A stretch of DNA of 14,276 nucleotides, from positions 1-14,276 of the forward strand of contig JBPCPW010000086.1 of assembly GCA_050998755.1 (NCBI GenBank). Direction: 5' to 3'. This document shows, in pieces, positions 12,399 through 14,276 of the stretch. The notes beneath the pieces are model-generated. The model saw only the letters and a program-made list of their open reading frames with translations. It was not told the DNA's origin and did no database searches. Each line of letters begins with the position of its first letter. Position 1 is the first letter of the stretch. The translations under genes were made by a program, and so were the position numbers. This DNA is from JAXDLW01 sp050998755. Lineage in GTDB: Bacteria; Chloroflexota; Dormibacteria; DASZGP01.

Positions 12399-12746
12399 TC
12401 AGGCAGACTTGTTGGTGCCGCTGCCCGAAGCCGGCTTGCTTTCGGCCTTTTTCTCCGCTTTGGGCTCGGCCTTTTTCTCGGTCGTGGCGGGTGAGTCAGG
12501 CTTGTCAGCGGTCGCCTCGGAGCCCGACCCGGCGGCGCCGGCCGCAGGCGCCGGGTTGGTGGAACTGGAGCTCCCCCGACTGTCCGTCTTGTAAAAGCCC
12601 GGGCCCTTGAAGACAATGCCAACCGGATAGAAGATCCGCCGCACCGGCTTGCCGCACTCCTGGCACTCGGTCCGAGGAGCCTCGCTCATGGACTGGAAGA
12701 CCTCGAACTCGTGCCCGCTCTCGCAGCGATAACCGTATGTGGGCAT
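12399..12746 (-). CDS. FmdB-family zinc ribbon protein
   Basis: A 115-residue protein with the N-terminal FmdB zinc ribbon: MPTYGYRCESGHEFEVFQ, then ECQECGKPVRRIF. Likely ligands are C8, H12, C28 and C31, so one position is His where many members have Cys. The segment VGIVFKGPGFYKTDSR is the usual end of the domain. From about residue 57 the tail is low-complexity, rich in Ser, Ala, Lys, Glu and Pro (EKKAEPKAEKKAESKP), probably disordered. These proteins were named as regulators of formamidase/amidase genes but most have no proven role. The ATG at 12746 lies 29 bases after the DUF1015 stop, so cotranscription is possible, although a TAGAAT box suggests its own promoter. Confidence 0.88.
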   Translation of the reverse strand: MPTYGYRCESGHEFEVFQSMSEAPRTECQECGKPVRRIFYPVGIVFKGPGFYKTDSRGSSSSTNPAPAAGAAGSGSEATADKPDSPATTEKKAEPKAEKKAESKPASGSGTNKSA

Positions 12747-12755
12747 AGCCCGCGA

Positions 12756-12761
12756 ATTCTA
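12756..12761 (-). promoter_or_regulatory. Possible -10 box of the FmdB-type gene
   Basis: TAGAAT on the minus strand ends 9 bases before the ATG at 12746, the spacing expected for a leaderless or near-leaderless mRNA. It is inside the short gap after the DUF1015 stop. No clear ribosome site precedes the ATG. Confidence 0.35.
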
Positions 12762-12775
12762 TCCGCGAGCCCGGC

Positions 12776-14092
12776 TCAGAGGCCCTCGCCTGGCGGCTGC
12801 AACATCATCACCAGCCCGGACGCCGGCTTGGGCCAGAAGTACGTCGATTTCTGCGGCATGTTCTCGCCGGCGTCGGCCACCGCCTGGACCTGCTGCAGCG
12901 TGGGCGCCCGGGTCAGGATGCCGAGGTCGAAGTCCCCGTTGGTAACGCGCTCCTGCACCTCCAGGGCGTCGCGCGAGTAGGCCACGAGATCGCCCGCCGC
13001 CAGTTGCTCCGGCCCGATGCCCAGCAGGGGGCGCAGGACGCCCTGGTGCAGCAGCCCAACGTCGAGGGCGGCAAGGCTGGGGGCCAGGTCCGCCACCTCC
13101 GCGGCGGGGATAGGGCCCTCCAGGTACGTGTAGCGGCGCTCGGCCAACAGCCCGAAGCCCAACCTGTTGGGTGGTGACGGTGGACGCAGACGCGCCACCA
13201 GGTCGCCAAAGCCGGCGGGTTGCTCGGTTGTCCAGCCCCACGACAGCAGCCCGCCCAGGAACTCGCCGAGGGTGCGCCCCGCCGGCAGCCTGACCAGCCG
13301 GTGCGTGGGCAGGACGAGGAGACCAGGGTCCTCAACCGCGCTGAGCAACATCAGCTTGAAACGGCTGGCGTCGTCGGGGCCACCACCCACTTCCCCGGCG
13401 TGGTGCAGCGCCGTCTCGTAGCGGTGATGCCCGTCGGCGATGTAGAGCTGCGCCGACGACGCCGCATCCCGCAGCCGGGCCACCGTGGCGGGGTGCGAAA
13501 CGCGCCACAGCTCATGGGTCTCAGCGCTCCCGTCACCTGCGACGTTGGGCACCGGGCGGAAGGTCGCGGCCAGGTCAGGGGGCTCGGCGGCGAGGGCCTC
13601 AAGCGCCGCCAGCAGGGTGCGCTCGGGGTCGGGATGGAAGACCCAGATCGGCTCGGTGTCAGCCTGGGTGGCACGCATCAATTCGAGGCGGTCCTGTTTG
13701 GGCCCGGGCATGGTGTGCTCGTGCGGCTTGACTGCGCCGGTACTCCAGGGCTCGAGGCGCACCGCCGCCAGGAGCCCGATGCGGCTCATGCGCGTTACAG
13801 CTTCAAGCCCGGGAACATCGAAGGTCTCGCGGTGGACGTAGAAACTCGGCTCACTGTCCCGGCGCAGCACGCCATCCGCGAGCCAGTCGCCCAGCTGCCG
13901 GGCCGCATCGCTGTAGCGGCCCTCACCGGGCGTGCTGTTGAAGATGATGCGGACCGCGTTGTGGGGATCGCGCGCGTAGTACGCCTGCTGCTGCTGCGGC
14001 GAGATGACGTCGTAGGGCGGGCTGAGGACGGATGCCAGATCGACCCTTGAGGGGTCATATGTGACACCGCGGAAAGGGCGGACGTCAGCCAC
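12776..14092 (-). CDS. DUF1015 family protein
   Basis: A 438-residue soluble protein of the DUF1015 family, widespread and of no established biochemical role. Family landmarks are all present: the N-terminal VRPFRGVTYDP and LSPPYDVIS, the region HEHTMPGPKQDR (about 122-134), the strongest motif YIADGHHRYETAL (about 217-229) with adjacent histidines that suggest a metal or phosphate-binding site, and a C-terminal part ending STYFWPKPASGLVM. The GTG at 14092 is chosen because AAGGA lies 5 bases upstream and the family begins at VRPF. An in-frame extension to 14182 only translates the tandem repeats upstream and is rejected. It heads the minus-strand run that continues with the FmdB-type and thioredoxin genes. 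Confidence 0.88.
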   Translation of the reverse strand: MADVRPFRGVTYDPSRVDLASVLSPPYDVISPQQQQAYYARDPHNAVRIIFNSTPGEGRYSDAARQLGDWLADGVLRRDSEPSFYVHRETFDVPGLEAVTRMSRIGLLAAVRLEPWSTGAVKPHEHTMPGPKQDRLELMRATQADTEPIWVFHPDPERTLLAALEALAAEPPDLAATFRPVPNVAGDGSAETHELWRVSHPATVARLRDAASSAQLYIADGHHRYETALHHAGEVGGGPDDASRFKLMLLSAVEDPGLLVLPTHRLVRLPAGRTLGEFLGGLLSWGWTTEQPAGFGDLVARLRPPSPPNRLGFGLLAERRYTYLEGPIPAAEVADLAPSLAALDVGLLHQGVLRPLLGIGPEQLAAGDLVAYSRDALEVQERVTNGDFDLGILTRAPTLQQVQAVADAGENMPQKSTYFWPKPASGLVMMLQPPGEGL

Positions 14093-14102
14093 GGAGTCCT
14101 TT

Positions 14103-14156
14103 AAAGCTCGACTCACATAAGAGCGAGCTAAAGCTCGACTGACAACGGAGCGAGCT
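14103..14156. repeat. Two tandem 27-bp repeats with self-complementary arms
   Basis: Copies at 14103-14129 and 14130-14156, back to back, match at all but a handful of central bases. Each begins AAAGCTCGACT and ends GAGCGAGCT, so AGCTCG and CGAGCT can pair to form a small hairpin around a variable centre (ACTCACATAAGAG in copy 1). They lie between the DUF1015 start (its ribosome site is just outside copy 1) and the end of the IS110-like element. They could be a REP-like repeat, a regulator site, or the target chosen by the IS. Confidence 0.75.
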
Positions 14157-14178
14157 AGACATCCCACGGCTGTAAATG

Positions 14179-14274
14179 TCAAGCGGCAACGGAAATTTCC
14201 TCCCAGGCCACCGCCTCGGAGTAGTTTTGCCGATACCTAAGACAGCCGTGCAGGATCCCGACCAGACGATTGCC
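14179..14274 (-). CDS. IS110-family-like transposase, C-terminal end only
   Basis: Thirty-one codons entering from the right edge and ending at a TGA (14181-14179). The peptide NRLVGILHGCLRYRQNYSEA followed by VAWEEISVAA is the typical closing segment of IS110-type transposases, which end near NRLVGILHxCLxxxxxYxEAxAW. These enzymes have an N-terminal DEDD RuvC-like domain and a C-terminal serine domain and use an element-encoded RNA to choose target and donor sites; that part lies outside the window. The element's end should be in 14157-14178, where the minus strand reads GCCGTGGGATGTC, but its exact position cannot be fixed from one side. Confidence 0.65.
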   Translation of the reverse strand, partial: GNRLVGILHGCLRYRQNYSEAVAWEEISVAA

Positions 14275-14276
14275 GA

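Noticed and set aside
14093..14182. Longer DUF1015 start at 14182
   Set aside because: The extra residues (repeated SRAL, ARSYVSRALK) are just the translation of the tandem repeats; the family begins at VRPF after the GTG at 14092.

Overview
The window is GC-rich bacterial DNA with frequent GTG and TTG starts, overlapping stop/start pairs, and several genes whose -10-like box lies so close to the start codon that the mRNA may be leaderless. This style fits a high-GC Actinomycetota- or Chloroflexota/Dormibacterota-like bacterium. The phylum is an inference from gene style and protein families, not a proven placement.

Region 1 (1-5452) is accessory DNA. An unrecognised plus-strand ORF (54-566) is followed by a tightly coupled minus-strand set. 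Read in the direction of transcription this set is a two-helix membrane protein (2372-2073), a TrbL/VirB6-like polytopic membrane protein (2073-1135), an XRE-type HTH protein (1138-881) and a small unrecognised protein (880-611). It looks like the edge of a conjugative or integrative element. Next comes a plus-strand membrane-protein gene (from 2727) that is broken twice: by a one-base frameshift near 3006 and by a complete IS1182-type insertion sequence (3510-5311) flanked by a CTAG duplication. Its last 46 codons lie intact beyond the IS (5312-5452).

Region 2 (5473-8956) is a second accessory block. It holds a DUF4209 protein with an intact RNxxxHG motif, a gene-fragment-like stretch, an orphan ribbon-helix-helix protein, and a two-gene minus-strand unit of unrecognised proteins (8956-8642, 8606-7887).

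Region 3 (8957-11327) has a 397-base gene-free leader with small hairpins. It precedes a 657-residue secreted, membrane-anchored protein made of four tandem repeats of about 95 residues, each with exactly two cysteines about 50 residues apart, and ending in a QPNTG plus membrane-helix tail.

Region 4 (11396-14092) is housekeeping-like and all on the minus strand: DUF1015 protein, FmdB-type zinc ribbon protein, thioredoxin and PaaI-type thioesterase, with hairpin terminators at 11363-11390 and 11903-11929. Upstream of the DUF1015 gene are two tandem 27-bp repeats with self-complementary arms. These abut the 3' end of an IS110-like transposase gene that runs off the right edge.

No CRISPR array, rRNA or tRNA gene was seen. 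No complete, clearly new multi-gene system can be claimed. The best leads are the doubly broken gene with its clean IS insertion, the four-repeat cysteine-paired surface protein, the DUF4209 neighbourhood, and the repeat pair next to the IS110 end.
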